Source of the DNA: Rhypophila decipiens
Taxonomy: Eukaryota > Ascomycota > Sordariomycetes > Sordariales > Naviculisporaceae
NCBI GenBank assembly: GCA_033297075.1
Contig: MU858055.1
Location: forward strand, 124,001-188,000
DNA length: 64,000 nucleotides
Reading direction: 5' to 3'
Shown: positions 1 through 14,130 of the stretch, in pieces
How positions within the stretch are numbered: the stretch's first letter is position 1
Layout: each line of letters begins with the position of its first letter
Notes under the pieces: generated by a model
What the model saw: the letters and a program-made list of their open reading frames with translations, nothing else
The model's database searches: none
What the model was told of the DNA's origin: nothing
Program-made: the position numbers and the translations under genes

Positions 1-2
1 AC

Positions 3-350
3 TACCTCCTCCATTCTCTCCACGCGCACTCGTCCAACTGGCCGACGGCGATCCAAAACCACGCGATATCGCTCCTCCGCTCGGGCGAGGTAACCAGCTT
101 CCCCGCCCTCCTCCGTCGCGTCATGGAAGACGTGCGACACGAAACAATCACTGCTCTCAAGGCCAACAACACGAATGGCGCTGCCGAAGTCAACGGAAAC
201 AACAAGAAATCCGCAAACGGAGACAGCAACGGAACGTCGGCCGGCACGCCGAGTCTGGCAGTGCCGCAGTCGGTGGTCGAAGACGCGATCAAAGTAACGC
301 GGGAATGCCTCGAGACGGTGTGTGAAATCGAGGATACCGGCGCGACGTGA
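3..350 (+). CDS. Unidentified protein, C-terminal part (5' end outside window)
   Basis: An open frame runs from the window edge to a TGA at 348-350 and gives about 115 residues. I do not recognise the family. The first 45 or so residues look folded (leucine- and histidine-rich, including SNWPTAIQNHAISLLRSGEV, ending in a VMEDVR segment). A low-complexity Asn/Gly/Ser stretch follows, then a short acidic, helix-like tail ending EIEDTGAT. The frame is open upstream of the Met at 123, and that Met lies inside the conserved-looking part, so 123 is probably not the true start. The gene is convergent with CDC48. The coding call rests on the uninterrupted frame and the composition. Confidence 0.6.
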   Translation, partial: YLLHSLHAHSSNWPTAIQNHAISLLRSGEVTSFPALLRRVMEDVRHETITALKANNTNGAAEVNGNNKKSANGDSNGTSAGTPSLAVPQSVVEDAIKVTRECLETVCEIEDTGAT

Positions 351-1693
351 TTTCTTTTACAAACTTTTTTTTTTTTTGCTTTTTGCTTTATTTTTCCCCC
401 CGCAAGAGAGGGATGATATTGCACCAAGGTTCCAGCAGCTTGCTGACCCCTTTTTGGTGCAAAGCAAACAGGCGGAAGAATCTATTATTACCACAAGCAG
501 CACCATGCCACCGGTGGATGAGGACAAGGGAACGGGGGAAGAAGCATTGAGTCTTCGTCATCACCACCAAGAAGCACAAGAAACATACAATGATACTACT
601 ACGCAAGCTGGGGGAGAGCTGAGGAGGGAAGGTTCTGGAGAATCTTGTATCGAGCAGCCGGACAATCGAACACCAGAATGCCGAGAAAACAGCACTGGGA
701 GCTCGGAAGTATCGGGAAAAAAGCATTAACAGAAGATGCCATTGGCGACAACTACCACTAATTAGTTGATATATAGTCAGTCGAGGAAGTGTGCCAGAAG
801 GTGCACTCTGTTTTTTTTTTTGGGGGGGGGGGGGGGGGGTTGTCACCATACCCGACAACGACGGTGCGGACGGCGACCACAACAACAGGCCGTCGCAGGG
901 CATGGTGCAAATGATCTTGGAAGGGGGAAAATCAGCCCCCGCGGATCATTAGACACTAGATAGTCTGGTATACCCAGAAGGGCAACCTGAGCCCCGAATG
1001 CCAAAGTGGTTGTTACGGTTTACCGTTGCTCTGGCATCATTCTTGGTACAATTACCTGTTATGTATATGTTCTAAACGCCTCACATGATGTCCATATTCT
1101 TTCGTCCACATCCCTTTTCCAAGCTGATATCCCACTTGATTATTGGATAGTATGAGTAGACGTTACCGTCGTCCTGAAAAGAAATCTTGCCTTGAACCCA
1201 TTTTTGTCACCGCCGGAATGGATGGGAAGGAGTCCCCATCGGGTCAATTCGATCTAGAATTAGCAACATCACGCAAAGAACCAATCCCAGTATTAAGATC
1301 AACATAACATTGCATATTCCTTAGCTACCAAGGTATCTAGACCTAGACAAACAGGCATTCACTCTAGTAATAATCGTCTGTCTGGTCAAGTAATCAAGGC
1401 TGATCCATCCAGTACCACCTCACCGCCACTTGCCGGCTTCCCCTGCCAAACGCCTATCTTGCCCTACAGCCTTGCACCGGCATTCTGGAAATTATCTGGT
1501 GGTAGGGTCGCCATTCCCGCTTGCTGTATTCTGCCTTCTCTCTATCTAGATAGCTGAGCCAGGCGGCGTCCCCAGTGAATTCGACGGGAAACTCGTGGCG
1601 TTAGAAGACGTGCAAACTAGGAAAATAGAATACAAACAGCCACGAACTGTCTACCGGCTGCGTAAATCTAAAAGAACACGCCAAAGATCAAGT
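351..1693. other. Non-coding, convergent 3' intergenic region
   Basis: This region lies between the ends of the first gene and CDC48. It should hold both 3' UTRs. A 135-codon frame at 322-729 is low-complexity, overlaps the stop of the upstream gene and looks like UTR. The only notable structure is the T/G homopolymer at 811-839. I see no RNA gene. Confidence 0.6.
811..839 (+). repeat. T11-G18 homopolymer tract
   Basis: Eleven T are followed directly by 18 G. The same T-run then G-run arrangement occurs at 62251-62285 beside an assembly gap. Here the sequence continues normally after the tract, without a duplicated flank. The run length is likely to be unreliable. Confidence 0.8.
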
Positions 1694-4379
<2,686 letters not shown>

Positions 4380-6227
4380 CTTGTCTGATTTGTGTGTGTT
4401 TGTGGTTGAGAAGTGTGAGGAAATGGTCAATGTTTGAGAGCAGTGGATTGAGGTGGTTGAGCTTGGGTGAGCTTTGGATGTGGGAGGAAGTTCTGCCGAG
4501 AGCTGAGAGAAACGGCCTTAAATACCCTGCGACGGATCAAGCGCCAAACCGGAGAAAAGTGTTTCGCACCCAAAGGTTAGAATGTGGGAAAGAAATTATT
4601 TAGCTTTGGGAGTCGACTTTGATTGTGGTTTGGGTAAAGTTCAGAGAATGGGTTCGGCAGAAAGGTAGGCTTTCTGTTTGAAATCCAACCCGAGCTGATA
4701 GAGTTTCATGGACAGGACTGGAAGGCAAGAAGAGCCCAGTCAAGCCAACAAGCACAGGCCGATGCTCTGACTAGGCGACCACTCGGATGACGACTGTGCG
4801 GAGCATTGGGCGGCAAAGTCCGTGCGTTGCCAGGCACCACGCTGGCCGATAGTGTACAGTATAATAGGCCCACTGCCCGCTTTCAGTCCCCCCTCCAGTG
4901 GCCAGGTGAGGCGAGTTACACTTGCCCTGGCTGCCCTGCCAGCACTGCCGTGACCGCTATTGATTCGCTGTCGAAGCTTCCAACGCTTTCTATCATCAGC
5001 TACCAGCTGACACAGCCTGATCACTTTCAACCGTATAAGCTCTTATCCGTAATGTGTAATATTAAATGAATAATTTTTACTGTGAATTCAATCCAGATAT
5101 TTGCTCCATTCAATACACGTGGCGAATCAGGACACATATGCGAACGGCAGATAAAGTTTTAGCGAGGAAACATTGCACATTCGCTAACAATTGACTGCGG
5201 ACATCCCACCAAAGCGTGTTATTTCACCCCAACACAGCCGCCTCTCTTCCACCGGAATGCAAATAACTTCTTCCATTCACCGAAACGTTGATTCTTATCG
5301 TTCACATGACGACTTATCTTTGACGCCAGGTTTACGTTTAGGTTTTCGCTCTCCCAAGGTTCAGGAGAACGCAGCAATGTGAGATGCATTTCACGCCCAT
5401 GCATCACATAAACAACAAACCAAACATTAGCTCCACCTCTGCTGGGAAGTCAAAATGAAGCTCGACCACTACGAGGGACCTTCAAGTGGAGGAAAGTTTG
5501 GGTTGATAATTTTGGTCCAAAACAGATTTACAACTCTTTATCAGCGAAAACTCTGTTCGTCAAGGGGGAATATTGTCAATAACCGTACGAGTACACGATC
5601 GCGGCGCCAAACTTGGGAGAAATGTCAAGTTTGCATAATAATTATAACGAACAACATGCAGTTCACAGGCCGCCTGGTGGTATGCAAGTTGAGGTAATAC
5701 AGGCACAAGGGTACAAAGCTCCTGTCTGGGGTCGACGCAGAAGTATGTGGTGAGCGAAAGCCTAGGCAGGCCAAGATGAATAGGAAACTGTAGTTCGAAC
5801 TGAAAGAAGGAACAGAGGTTTCTTTTTGAAAAGAAGTAAAGAAACGCTCCAAATCCAGGGGTGGGTTCGAAGCCAGGCCTCTATCAATCCCTCCCACGCA
5901 CCAGGCTGTGGGAGGGATGAGGAAAAAGAACAAATATATCCCGTGGACGAGTTACCTATATACATAGAATCCACCCAAAAGCCCATATAATAAAGAAAAA
6001 AGAAAGAAACGAAGAGAAGAGAAGGTAAAGAAAAGAAAGAAAGTTCAAATCGCAGCAAAGACCCTGAAATCTTCGCGGGTATCTCATGTTCGCTCTCGCA
6101 GCACAAACGCCATCTCCCATTTTCGCTCCGACGCTTAACAAATGAGGTATGAAGGAATGACCATCGCAAAAAAACCATTTCCCCTTTGCCACTGGCCTTT
6201 TCAGGCTTTTGTAACACCCCCAAACCG
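4380..6227. other. Non-coding region: CDC48 promoter and 3' flank of membrane-protein gene
   Basis: I see no supported gene. The CDC48 promoter should lie in the first several hundred bases. A GGCGGCAAAG element at 4809-4818 is one base from the yeast proteasome control element GGTGGCAAA. A purine-only-like AAAG/GAAG-rich tract at about 5990-6045 lies just past the stop of the next gene and would be a pyrimidine tract in that gene's 3' UTR. Confidence 0.55.
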
Positions 6228-8614
6228 TCATTGGGAGCTTGTTGGTATCACAGATTCAATCCTTCGAGGCACTTCGTCGTCCATCATCAAATTGAACGAT
6301 GGTTCTCTCGGCGGATTGTGGACTCCAGGTACCCCTGGCTGTCCGGGGTGATGTGGTATTGGCGGCTGCGGACCTTGCTCAGCTTCTCTTTGTTGAGCAC
6401 GCTTGATGCGGCCGGTTTGCTGATCGATCCATGAATTAAGGCTTCTGAATCGTGGCGGCAGGTCCTCGCTAGACTGAGTAAACGTAGTGTCTCTTCGGCC
6501 CGCCTGCCCGGTACTCTGAGACGCCCAGGAGAACCTCCTGCTGTAGTTTGTGGTCTCGATGCCAGATACGGCCAATGCTGCCTGTGGTGGCGGCGAGACA
6601 GTTTGCACCGGGACCATGAATTCACCATCACCAAAGCCAGACGACAGCGATGACATGACACTGGTTCGGTTGACCTGTCGACGTGCAGGGTCATATGCTG
6701 TCGAAGGCTGTCGCGCCATTTCGGACTGGTTGAAGAAAACACCGGGCCCCATCCGTGACCGGGCGGTGTCGCTCCCGTCGTCAAAGTGCATTGGCGCCGT
6801 GGAACTGAAAGAGTCCTGCGCCTGATGAGTGCCAACCATAGTGCTTGCTGCACTGAGCCCATTCAAACTCGATGCCCGTAGCCCCTGCACTTGAGCCTTT
6901 GTGTCGGGCATGTTTGGCGGTTGCGCTGCAACGAACAAGTCCACTGACTTGGGTGCTTTTGTCTGAGGTAGCGGTGACACTTCCTGTGGCATTTCTGGTG
7001 GTAACTTTTCCGGTGCGTAAAAGCCCTGGGCATGTGGCAGATCTGCACTGCTCGCTTTCTCCCTGTAGCTAGGCGGTGAGCCTTTAGCAGGCCGTGGGTC
7101 GTCCAGGCTCTCCCATGCTCTTTGTTTGCCGGAAGAGGATCCAGGTAGAAGTCGACTGAGGAATGCACCCCGAGAGCGTCTGGCTTTGCTGCCAGATCTC
7201 TTCTTGCTCGACTTCCTCACGGCTCTCCATATGAGGTAGCCTACAGAGCAAATCAAAATAAACGCTCCTGAGTTTGTGTCAGAATTTACCGCATTGAGAA
7301 AAAAATCAAGATGCCTCTTACCGATTGAGCCGACAGAAATGAGTATACGCTCGACCGTGGGATCAAGCCCAGCTCGGGCAGCATCACTCGGTACATCGCT
7401 TCCGAGACCATCTTCAGAGCCACGGTCAATGGAACCGTCTCCCGGGTTATTCGGCTCTACAAATGAAGTCGGTAGGGATTCCGGAGCTGCAACAGTCGTG
7501 CTTTGCGGCAAGCTAGGCGGCGGCAGGGGAAGTGAACTCAAGGGTTCGGCAGAGAAGCTGGGCTCCCCAGCTGGTGGCGGCCGAGTGACATCTGGTGGTG
7601 GAGCGACGGCATCACTTGCTAGCTGAGGAATGGCAGGAGTCGGAACAGTGTTTGTCTGCGAGAAATGTTAGCATTTGCTATAGAATCTAGACAGGAGGCA
7701 ACTCCAGAGCGCTGGACGCCTCTTACCTCGACTGGGGCTTCGGGTGGGGCGTCAGAGACGGGAGCCACTGTTCCTGGGTCAGGCAAATCGGAAGGCACGG
7801 CCGCGTTGGGGGCCGATGTGGACGAGGGAGCGGGAGCGGGAGCAGGAGGTTCCACTGAAGCTTCCGGAGTTTCCTGATCGACGGGGACCGGTGAGTCTGG
7901 TGAGTCCGGCTCGGCAGCAGAAGCGGCAGGAGGAGGGGCATCTGTTGGGGTTTCGGCCGGCGAGTCGGGTGGCGGCAAGTTGGCATCATTATTACTGTCG
8001 TTGCCATTACCAGTGCCAGTGCCAGTGCCAGTGCCAGTGCCATCGCCGTTGCCACCTTTGCTTCCTCCTCCATCTCGACTTCCTCCTCCTCCGCCACCTC
8101 GGTTGCCGTCATTAGAATTATTGCCATTATTTCTGCCATTGCCGTTGCCGTTGCCATTGCCATTACCGTTGTTCCTATTATTGCCGTTATTATTATTGCC
8201 CCTTCCGTTCCCATTGCCGAAGCCTCTTCCTCCACCTCCGTCGCCCCCGAATCTGCTTTTGCTATTGTCGGAATCGTTGCTGTCGTTATTGTTATTGCCG
8301 CCATTTCCACCCCCTCTTCCACCACCACCGAAGCGACCGCCGTTCCTATCATTATTATCGGAGCCACCTCTGAATCCACCGAAACGTCCCCTTCCATTTC
8401 CGTTCCTATTACCGTCACCGCCCCCTCCGCTGTTGCCGTCCCCGTCACCCTTGTTGCCGAACCGGCTGCCCCGTCCGCCACCCCTCCCAAACCCCCCATC
8501 TTTGTCATTGTTCTCGTCTTGCCTGGGAGAGATGCTGGCTCGCTCTGTGGTCTGAAGGATGTCTCCCTTCCATCTTTGAACGTTGCTCCTCTTTATGTCA
8601 TGAAATGGTGCCAT
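6228..8614 (-). CDS. Gly/Asn-rich single-pass membrane protein, unknown function
   Basis: I do not recognise a named family. Exons 8614-7727, 7655-7322 and 7267-6228 give 753 residues. The N-terminal 200 residues are low-complexity Gly/Asn/Arg (RGG- and GNGN-type), followed by a Thr-Gly repeat and a Pro/Ala/Ser/Glu-rich segment. One hydrophobic span lies at about residues 403-425 (SIGAFILICSVGYLIWR), followed at once by basic residues (KKRSGSKARRSR). The remaining 330 residues are Ser/Pro/Gln-rich. The basic residues after the span suggest the C-terminal part is cytoplasmic. Single-pass proteins with a disordered ectodomain and a long cytosolic tail are common in filamentous ascomycetes. No signal peptide is visible at this start. 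A Met at 8632 is also in frame, and an upstream exon with a signal peptide cannot be excluded. The second intron (54 nt) preserves the frame. Confidence 0.8.
8011..8040 (+). repeat. Hexanucleotide CAGTGC x5 inside coding exon
   Basis: Five perfect copies of CAGTGC lie within the first exon of the Gly/Asn-rich membrane protein and encode alternating Gly-Thr on the minus strand. The array keeps frame whatever the copy number, so it is a likely length polymorphism. Neighbouring GN-rich codons form looser versions of the same kind of repeat. Confidence 0.85.
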
Positions 8615-11600
8615 TCCCTCTCCCCTCACCATCCTATTTTTGCTGTAAGAGCCGCCAGTGCGATTACTAGCTTAGACCATCCGGGAGGACGCTGTCTGCC
8701 TTCTCATATATGCTGAAGAAAAAAAAGAGAATTCGAAATTCGGGAGTCGTCGGAGGAGATATCGGAAGACCAAGTTTTCTCGGACTGTAACAAAAGAAAG
8801 GCCTGCTTTGAGAAGAAGAAATACAGGCCTGACAGGCGCTGGACACCAGATTTGAGGAAGAAAAGAAAGAATAAAGTAAGAATAGAAATTACAGCATAAA
8901 TGTTGTAAGCGGAAGGGAGGCCCAGCCTTGTGGCAAGAAGGGAAAAGCAGGATATCAACAAAGGTGATTGTGAAGGAGGAAAAGCAGCGGAGGGGTGCCG
9001 GGCAGCAGAAAGCAGTACTGGATCGTGTGCCAAGCTTCCGTCCAACAAGGGCATCGGGGATGATAGCAGGAGAGCAGCGAGGGTGAGGGCGGATGAACTT
9101 GCACCGACCTGAAGATCAACATGTCCAGTGTGGGTGTGACTTCTGCCGGATCTCCCCAGACAAGACAGGGCTCAAGGATTCGAGATGGCTCGACAAGCCG
9201 TATCCGTACCGTATGTAGCTCGCCCACCAAGCACCCCCTTGCCCCAGCCAGAGCTGACCACTAGGAACGAGCGGGCTGGAGCTGTCGAAGCTTGAAGCTG
9301 GCTGACTGCAGGCTTGACAGGACCGCAACATGCCAAAGTCTGTGTCGGTGCGGGTGAGTCTCTTGCATGCTGGCTTGGCTGGGTACGGCAGAATTGGGAG
9401 AGAAGCGTAGATTGTGGAGTCCCGAGGAGCCCCAAACATGTGGTGCGGCCCGTGGTAAGCATTGCGGAGATGCCTCATCGACACACGATAATCCAGGAAC
9501 ACTACCTTGATCAGGCATTAGGATGTATGAGATCTTCTCCCAGGGGACATGGAACACGGGTGCAGCCTTGACGGTGGAGCAGAGCCGCGCCCATTGGCCG
9601 TGGACCCACCGATCTGGAGATCGCTTTGCGGCCAGATACAGGCTAAGGCAAGCACCCAACGTTGGGAGTCTTGGGACATTCTTGCATTGACAAGATTTGG
9701 AGGGAGATGCGATAAAGCTCAGAGTTTCACTGGCAAGACTGGTTGATGTGGGAGTTGTTGTCTCAGCCAGGGGGGATGACGTTTCAGCCGTTGACGTGAC
9801 ATGGGGGTTCCGGGTGTGACGCTCGGACACATGCTATTAGAGCCTCAGGACGGTGCTTGGCAGCCTTTGCGAGTCCTCTGCCTCATCCCTAATAAGTACG
9901 TAGTTCTTCAGCTTTTTTCTGTGCAACTTTTATGGCTCACCCGACGAGTACGATATTCAGCCCAGGCAATCTGACCGTGGAGAACAAAAATGCCGCCTCT
10001 CGCACAACCATGGCCTCTCGAAGGCCGTCCGGATAGATTTGACCGTGTTTGGCTACCAGCAGTAGGGCTCGCCGATATCGCTCGCTAAAGTTCCCATATA
10101 TAAAGATCGCAACCAGCTGGATTGGGTGCTAGATGACTGTCATCTCTCGATAAAATGTGCATTCTGCAGCGCCCTCACGGGGACTTGATTCGAAAGGCTT
10201 TGGCATCACAGAGTGAAGGACGGCATTGTGGTGATCAGTCGCGTAGAATTAACAGGATCTTCAGTCCCCTATGTTTTGTGACACCCGGGACTTGGAAGAT
10301 GTTCGACCACTGATATCTTGGCGATTTCGAGACTGGAAATTCTGAGAAAATTAATGGGTTTCCCGCATGCGCAAAAAAGGGTACCAGAGAACTTTTTGGT
10401 GGTTGTACTGGGTTTATTGAGCGGCCAAATAACCGTGTCAGACCGTAAGCGCTGATCTGTGACCATCTTACCCTGATCTCCAAGTCCTGTGAACCCATGG
10501 ACGCGATGGTCGAGATTCGCAGTCGTCGTGTAGCATGATTTTTACTAAAATGCGGGGGACTTAATGCGCTCTCGAGGGGCTTCTCATTGCTCTGCGGCAG
10601 CTAAAAAGATTCAGACGATAATTCGGCTCGTCTTCGAGCAGAAGACACTCTAAAAGTGTTGAAAGCTGAGTCGACTTGTCAACATAGCTTGTCCATAAGC
10701 CAAGGCTGCGAGAAACTCACAATTCATCAACCTGATAAGCTGTCAACGGACGAGTCTGGCAGCTCGCCCAGGCTCGCCAATGCTGCAGCTCGAGATCTGG
10801 AATCTACCGAATATGAGGTCCAGCTCAAGGGGTTTGATATTACTTGGCGGGAGATACTGAAACGGTGAGCTGGTCAGATCGAGGAACAGTGCAGGTTGAG
10901 CTGACATCTCGGGGCCTTTTGACGGGGCTTGACATAAGGAAAGTGCCCTCCGTACAGGGCTACTTCCCACGTTGAACACGTATAACCCTAACCCTGAGTA
11001 CATACCTCTCTTTAATTTAGCCATAGAAAACCTCCCCAATATTTATGCCCATCTACTTGTCGATTTTCACATGACGTAGTTATCTTATACGTCAGTCATC
11101 ACAGTATGTCCCTACAGACAGTACCTTATAGTACCGGTAAGTTACGGTCACTGCAGCTTCAGGTTCTCGGCAGATTCCGTGCCGGAGCCTTGACCGGAAA
11201 GCTTGACATCCACGGGCGGGAACGGGCCGGATTGACTGGAGCTCCAAACATTGTTCCTCCCGGGGCGTTATTCTCGAATCCCATGTGATAACGGGGATAC
11301 AATGTCATCTTATGACTTTGGTCCTTTGGCCCCATCAACATAACCAGGTTAGCCATGGGCGAGGCCCAGGTACCAAAAGGAGTTTGTTCGGCACAGAGGA
11401 CCACGTTGGATGGCCACAATTAGCATGTGAGTCTGGGAATGCTTTGATTACGATTTCGACCGACTTGCGTGCGAAGTGAACGACAACGTTGGTCTCTTCG
11501 TGTTGACTTATCCAGTATGTCAGGGCGGAGAGGAATTGTACACGTACAGATACATTGTTTATCGGACGAAGGATTCCCTGTCTTCGTGTGGAGTAATCAT

Positions 11601-12239
11601 GGGATTTGACAACATCATGCCAGCCTCGTTGAAAGATTGACCAGTGACTGTTAAACCCACCAAGATGGTTCGGTCCTTCTCACTAGCACCAGGGACAAGT
11701 TTATCCACGTTCCCAGCAGCTTGGAGAGACTTCAGGGAGGGGCACAGTGAGTGCGCCAATTGATTCGAACTTTCGTAAGTATGCTGCGAAGAGGTCAGGA
11801 ACAAAGACCAAAGAAAAACCTCATGGCAATTGATAAAGGCTTTCAAAGAATCAAGACGAGGAATGCCTCGCATTCAAATCCTGTGGTACCTTGCGCGATA
11901 AGGGGTAAATCCCTCTCCTTTGATGTCCATGTTGTGGATCAAAAGCCTCAACTTCTTACCCAAGCAGCAGCGAATGACAGCGGGCCGGTGGCGGTTGTTG
12001 CAATTGGAAAAGGCCGACAGTGGGGGGTGCAGAGAAAAAAAGTCTCCCAAAAAATAGCCTCTTCCAGCACCCCTGCTGGCGACCCAAATCCTTGACTCAG
12101 ACTAAATGACGCGACCTTAAAAATCCTGTAACCTCAATTATCTTTTGTAAAGTCTTTGGTTTTCCGTCGCCGATCACCTTTTCCTGCCCGTCGCCTTTCG
12201 TTTAGTATCCTTTGTCTATACACCCGCTCGCCAATTGGG
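8615..12239. other. Long divergent intergenic region
   Basis: This 3.6 kb separates the membrane-protein gene (-) from the NADH dehydrogenase gene (+), so it holds both promoters. The part just upstream of 8614 is CT-rich on the coding strand, as is usual for promoters in these fungi. A 189-codon frame at 9261-9830 (-) has no domain-like content and overlaps other frames, so I left it out. A telomere-like motif lies at 10984-10995. I found no tRNA or rRNA. Confidence 0.5.
10984..10995 (+). repeat. Telomere-like (AACCCT)2 motif
   Basis: Two copies of AACCCT match the fungal telomere unit TTAGGG. The motif is about 1.2 kb upstream of the NADH dehydrogenase start. Similar motifs occur at 14946-14957 and 49852-49868. 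Confidence 0.6.
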
Positions 12240-14130
12240 ATGGCGTCGACTTCCCGGGCTCTGGGTAAGCTCTCAGCGCCCCCATTGGGATTTGCGCGCG
12301 CGAGGATTCAGTCACAGGGGGCATCGAGACTCCTCACGGCGACATCGGTATCTCGCCGTGCCATTGGGACCAGGCCAACAATTGCTCGCACCAGACAAGC
12401 AACAAACTCCGTCCTTCAGACAAGACGAGCTTCCGATGACGCCGCTCCCGCTGTCACACCCAAGAAGCCCAAGCGGTTCAGAGCGCTAAAATGGCTCCTT
12501 TGGCGACTGCCTCTTCTCAGTGTGGTAGGCGGCATTGTATATATCGGTTATGGAATCTATGAAGACAGGAATCCAGAACCCCAGGTCGAGCCTGACCCGA
12601 GCAAGAAAACCCTTGTCGTCCTAGGTACGGCCCGATATCGACCCATATCCGCGTTGGCGATAGCCTTGATGGTATGCTGACTTGAACTACTATAGGCACT
12701 GGCTGGGGCTCCGTCTCGCTGCTCAAGAACCTCGACACCGAAAATTACAACGTTATCGTCATCTCGCCGCGCAACTATTTCCTCTTCACGCCCCTTCTCC
12801 CCTCTTGCACTACAGGCACAATCGAGCACCGGTCGATCATGGAGCCAGTGCGCACCATCCTGAGATCAAGAAAGGGGGCTGTCAAGTACTACGAGGCCGA
12901 AGCTAGTTCCATCGACCCCGAGCGCAAGGTTGTACGCGTCTTCGATAACTCCGAGGTAAAGGGTGCTGTTACCGAGACTGAGGTCCCCTACGATATGCTG
13001 GTCATTGGAGTCGGTGCTGAGAACGCTACCTTTGGCATCCCCGGCGTCCGTGAGCATACTTGCTTCTTGAAGGAAATTGGCGACGCCCAGTTGATCCGCA
13101 AGAAGATCATGGACTGCGTCGAGACGGCCGCCTTCAAGGACCAATCCCCTGAGGAGATTGACCGCCTGCTTCACATGGTTGTTGTCGGTGGTGGTCCGAC
13201 CGGTGTTGAATTTGCCGGCGAACTTCAGGACTTCTTTGAGGAGGACATCAAGAAGCTGATCCCGGACATTAGCGATCGCTTCCGTGTCACGCTCATTGAG
13301 GCCCTTCCCAACGTCTTGCCCAGCTTTTCCAAGCAGCTGATTGAGTACACCGAGAGCACATTCAAGGAGGAAAAGATCGATATCAAGACGAAGACCATGG
13401 TCAAGAGGGTCACGGACAGAACCGTCGAGGCGGATATCACCCGACCAGATGGCCAGAAGGAGCGTATTGTGCTGCCCTATGGACTTCTTGTCTGGGCCAC
13501 CGGCAATGCCGTACGCCCTGTTGTCAAGGATCTGATGGGCCGTATCCCCGCCCAGAAGGACTCTCGTCGTGGTCTTGCTGTGAATGAGTACCTGGTTGTT
13601 CAAGGTACCCGGGATATCTGGGCTGTTGGTGATTGCGCCGTGGCCGGATACGCGCCCACTGCCCAAGTTGCTTCTCAGGAAGGAAACTTCCTTGCCCGCC
13701 TGTTCAATAACATGGCCAAGACCGAGACCCTGGAAGAGAATATCCGTGAGCTTAGCGGATCATTGAACCTGAAGCCCGGCAACGCTGCCGAGATCTCGCG
13801 CAAGATTGAGGACTACGAGCGCCAACTTCGCCGAATCAAAGACATCAAGCCTTTCCACTACAGCCACCAAGGCAGTTTGGCCTACATTGGGAGTGAGAAG
13901 GCTGTTGCCGATGTGAGCTGGTTTAACGGGAACTTTGCCACGGGCGGTAGCCTGACTTACCTGTTTTGGCGGAGCGCTTATCTTTCCATGTGCTTCAGCA
14001 GTAAGTTTTCCACGAGTTTTTACACTGAAGTGATATAATACTGACAAATCTGCTAGCCCGCAACCGCCTCCTTGTGATCAACGACTGGTTAAAGTCCAAG
14101 CTCTTCGGCCGTGACGTCTCCCGAGAGTAA
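12240..14130 (+). CDS. Type II (alternative) NADH:ubiquinone oxidoreductase, probably external
   Basis: This is a non-proton-pumping flavoenzyme that passes electrons from NAD(P)H to ubiquinone at the mitochondrial inner membrane. Exons 12240-12624, 12696-14000 and 14057-14130 give 587 residues. The Arg/Ser-rich first 80 residues look like a mitochondrial presequence. A hydrophobic span at about 83-106 is followed by the FAD Rossmann motif GTGWGS (129-134). The NADH motif GGGPTG is at 293-298, AVGDC at 438-442, and a C-terminal membrane-anchoring helix follows. No EF-hand is visible, unlike Ca-binding NDE1 proteins. The cleavable presequence followed by a membrane span suggests the catalytic part faces the intermembrane space (NDE2-like), which is inference. 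The start at 12240 is preferred over an in-frame Met at 12156 because the presequence-like segment begins there. Confidence 0.94.

Noticed and set aside
322..729. 135-codon plus-strand frame after the first gene
   Set aside because: It starts within the end of the upstream gene and is low-complexity, so it is better read as 3' UTR.
5850..5900. Possible tRNA B-box (GGTTCGAAGCC)
   Set aside because: The arms around it do not pair as a T-stem, and no A-box, anticodon stem or acceptor stem fits. Other TTCGA hits in the window also failed.
7723..8555. Frames rich in Pro/Leu or Thr/Ala overlapping the Gly/Asn-rich gene
   Set aside because: They are alternative readings of a low-complexity repeat. 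Only the minus-strand Gly/Asn frame joins in frame to the membrane segment through proper introns.
9261..9830. 189-codon minus-strand frame
   Set aside because: Its mixed composition has no domain, splice context or conserved motif. Overlapping frames on other strands are about as long.
12866..13666. 266-codon frame antisense to the NADH dehydrogenase gene
   Set aside because: It is a codon-bias shadow of the real exon, with no family signature.
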